A DNA stretch of 6,739 bases from Bacteroidota bacterium. GTDB lineage: Bacteria > Bacteroidota > Ignavibacteria > Kryptoniales > JAKASW01. How positions within the stretch are numbered: the first letter of the stretch is position 1; each line of letters starts with the position of its first letter. Shown here piece after piece: positions 4,938-6,739 of this stretch. Location: the NCBI GenBank assembly GCA_021789755.1, contig JAJYJD010000194.1:1-6739 (forward strand). Direction: 5' to 3'. Under the pieces are notes generated by a model that saw only the letters and a list, made by a program, of their open reading frames with translations, was not told the DNA's origin and did no database searches. The translations under genes and the position numbers were made by a program.

Positions 4938-6644
4938 TCACGCCTTCATCCTCAAGCCTTTTTCCTCATATGAGAATATCCAGCCGACAATCCTGCCGGG
5001 CTCAAGCGTCTCGAAATTGTTCCAGTACTCTTTCGTGTAAATGAAGCGGGAGCTTGTGTCTCCTACCGGAATCGGTTCCGTCATCTGCACGATTTCTCTG
5101 AGCCGTTCTTTCCAAAGGGCCATGTTGGAGACCCGGATATCCACCCAGCCGTCATGGGCCCATGCATCGATCGACTTCTGACTCGAAGGGAGCCTGCTCT
5201 CTCCTCTGAACGGCGGGATTTTTATCTCTTCGCCTCGCAGGAGACTGTTACCGTCGGGAAGCAGAATCGGTATTCCTATGGAGATGATTTCGGACCGGAG
5301 CTTCTTGTTCTTTTTGATCATTTTCAGGAGTGCGTCGGACATATCTTCAGGGGTCGCTTTTTCCACTCCCGCGAAACTGCCGTACTGCTTCGAGAGGAGA
5401 TAACTCTCGTAGAGGAGTTTTGAAAGGCGGGGCGGTCCGAGCAATTCAAAGGCGACGCTGTCGACATTATGTTCCTTTTCCAGCTCTTTCATTTTTGAAA
5501 AGGCGGAGTGGAACATGTATCCGGCACGGTAGGTCGGGGCAAGCGTGGCGTTGTCGAGGGCATTGATGATGTCGTGCCCGGTGTTGCCGCCTTTTATTTC
5601 GTAGACGACATCCTCGGCAATTTCTTCGGGCGTTACATATTCCATCTGGCCGGGCGTCGTAATCGCCTCGAACTCACCCCGTGAGAACAGACCGTTCTCA
5701 CCGGTGTCGACAAATACGGATCGGAGCGGCTCATCGGTCATTTTTGACTTCTCGGCGGACTTTAATTCCAGATTCTGCCCGATCGGGTACGGGTCGTCCG
5801 GAGAGCAGTCCTGAAGCATGATGGGCTTGCCTCTTCTTTTGATCTCGCCAAAACCGACGCGCTTCCAGGCGATCGCGGCTGTCGGTTTGATCTCCTTAGT
5901 TATCGGAGCGTCGGGAGTGCGCCCCATGAGAAACATCAGAAGGGTGTGCGCCCCAGCGACAGCGGATTTGCTGAGCAGTACGCTGCTCGGTTTCTCCTCG
6001 CTGTGAGTGTACGGGATGTTCAATCCCATCCCGCCGGTGCCGCTTGTCCCGATCTTCATGTAAATCTTCGTGCCGCCGTCATGCATCGACCTGTAAAGAA
6101 GCTGGATATGTCTGATGAGCTGCGGCGTGTAGAGAGTGCAAAGAAGTCTTTCGACGGAATCGTAGAGGATGTTCTCTTTCGATTCCTTCGCCTTGTCGAG
6201 CTCTTTCAGAAGGGAACGGCTCGACTGGAACTGATCCTGATATGCGATCGCGGTGGCAGAATTGATGCAGTCTATGATCACTTCCGGGCGGTAATCTGTC
6301 AACAGATTGTATATCGTGCTAGACTTGATGACTTCCTCGGAGAGCTCTCCAAGGGTATCGGCTATGAGCACACGACGGCGTTCGGGGTTGCCGAGGATTT
6401 CCTCCCGCTGCAAATCCTTGAACTCTTCGCGTACGAAAATATTCCCGCAATACGGAACGAAGAAGTCGGGATCGTGGTCCGGGTATTCATGCCTGAGCTG
6501 CGTTACTGCTTCTAACGATTCGGATTTCAAAAGTGAGGATACGATGATCTTGTCCGGTTTCTCCGGCACAAGTTTTCGGCAGATTGCTGAGCCCACCAAG
6601 CCCCATCCGCCTAGAACAAGGACTGTTTTTCCCTTGATCTCCAT
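4938..6644 (-). CDS. SDR/NAD-dependent epimerase-like Rossmann-fold protein, 568 residues, function unknown
   Basis: A soluble protein without signal peptide or membrane segment, so probably cytoplasmic. The N-terminus KGKTVLVLGGWGLVGSAICR (5-24) is a Rossmann beta-alpha start with GxxGxxG at 12-18, which binds NAD(P) in SDR and epimerase families. RPEVIIDCINSATAIAYQD (119-137) resembles the fourth strand and following loop of extended SDRs, and KIGTSGTGGMG (197-207) resembles their active-site Ser/Thr strand. In the next helix, VLLSKSAVAGAHT (222-234) aligns with YxxxK: K226 is present, but the tyrosine position is V222, so ordinary SDR dehydrogenase chemistry is doubtful. At 568 residues it is much longer than a typical extended SDR (about 300-350). 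The C-terminal half has no motif I recognise. The start is supported by AAGGAA about 7 bases upstream. It is convergent with the permease operon and probably unrelated to it. Coding is near certain, the Rossmann assignment is strong, the activity unknown. Confidence 0.93.
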   Translation of the reverse strand: MEIKGKTVLVLGGWGLVGSAICRKLVPEKPDKIIVSSLLKSESLEAVTQLRHEYPDHDPDFFVPYCGNIFVREEFKDLQREEILGNPERRRVLIADTLGELSEEVIKSSTIYNLLTDYRPEVIIDCINSATAIAYQDQFQSSRSLLKELDKAKESKENILYDSVERLLCTLYTPQLIRHIQLLYRSMHDGGTKIYMKIGTSGTGGMGLNIPYTHSEEKPSSVLLSKSAVAGAHTLLMFLMGRTPDAPITKEIKPTAAIAWKRVGFGEIKRRGKPIMLQDCSPDDPYPIGQNLELKSAEKSKMTDEPLRSVFVDTGENGLFSRGEFEAITTPGQMEYVTPEEIAEDVVYEIKGGNTGHDIINALDNATLAPTYRAGYMFHSAFSKMKELEKEHNVDSVAFELLGPPRLSKLLYESYLLSKQYGSFAGVEKATPEDMSDALLKMIKKNKKLRSEIISIGIPILLPDGNSLLRGEEIKIPPFRGESRLPSSQKSIDAWAHDGWVDIRVSNMALWKERLREIVQMTEPIPVGDTSSRFIYTKEYWNNFETLEPGRIVGWIFSYEEKGLRMKA

Positions 6645-6650
6645 TGTGGG

Positions 6651-6657
6651 TTCCTTT
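6651..6657 (-). promoter_or_regulatory. Ribosome binding site of the SDR-like gene
   Basis: On the - strand AAAGGAA lies just upstream of the ATG at 6644-6642, with AGGA 7 bases from the start codon. The Rossmann strand begins six residues into the protein, as expected for a complete N-terminus. Confidence 0.7.
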
Positions 6658-6671
6658 CTTTAGGTGATACC

Positions 6672-6700
6672 AAATTAATCCCCGCAGCCCGCCTGAACAA
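6672..6700 (-). promoter_or_regulatory. Weak promoter candidate for the SDR-like gene
   Basis: On the - strand TTGTTC (6700-6695) and TAATTT (6677-6672) are 17 bases apart, giving a short leader of about 20 bases before the ribosome binding site. The -35 match is fair, but the -10 matches the usual consensus only partly. The following G (TAATTTG) loosely recalls the Bacteroidota -7 element. The candidate rests on spacing and position. Confidence 0.25.
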
Positions 6701-6739
6701 GCTAACAATTTAGTAAGCGTTCTAATTACGGTTGCTTTT

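Noticed and set aside
5946..6515. 189-codon ORF on the + strand opposite the SDR-like gene
   Set aside because: It lies antisense to a gene with clear Rossmann motifs. The product looks like a low-quality shadow translation, and no good ribosome binding site is seen.

Overview
The window looks like chromosomal DNA from a free-living bacterium with roughly balanced base composition. The permease style (about 410 residues, FtsX/MacB type without a fused ATPase, encoded as adjacent pairs) and the T/A-rich 'caaaagtc' intergenic text recall the Bacteroidota/Chlorobiota/Ignavibacteria side of the tree. That placement is an impression from memory, not a demonstration. No rRNA, tRNA, CRISPR array, transposase or phage gene is visible.

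Layout. Positions 1-4842 on the + strand carry four MacB/FtsX-type ABC transporter permease genes. They form two tandem copies of one two-gene cassette. Copy 1 is the 3' part of permease A1 (3-503, cut by the window edge) plus permease B1 (542-1789). Copy 2 is permease A2 (2379-3602) plus permease B2 (3595-4842). A1 and A2 are about 86% identical over the visible part, and B1 and B2 about 76% identical without gaps (hand counts). In copy 2 the A stop and B start overlap by 8 bases. In copy 1 the same junction is split by about 46 bases containing a perfect hairpin and a second copy of the A-gene tail. A similar hairpin follows B1. The two cassettes are separated by a 589-base gap (1790-2378) with no convincing gene. 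It contains a low-confidence 43-codon basic ORF and a perfect 8-base inverted repeat.

Positions 4843-4937 form a short convergent intergenic region with an imperfect stem-loop. On the - strand, 4938-6644 encodes a 568-residue soluble Rossmann-fold protein of the SDR/NAD-dependent epimerase type. It has a clear GxxGxxG motif but no tyrosine at the expected YxxxK position. Its leader (6645-6739) holds a good ribosome binding site and a weak promoter candidate.

How the genes work together. Each A/B pair probably forms a heterodimeric inner-membrane permease that needs a separate ATP-binding subunit, and perhaps a periplasmic adaptor. Neither is in this window, and they may lie upstream. The duplicated cassette suggests two related pumps or exporters with diverged periplasmic parts. 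The SDR-like gene is convergent and has no visible functional link to the transporters.
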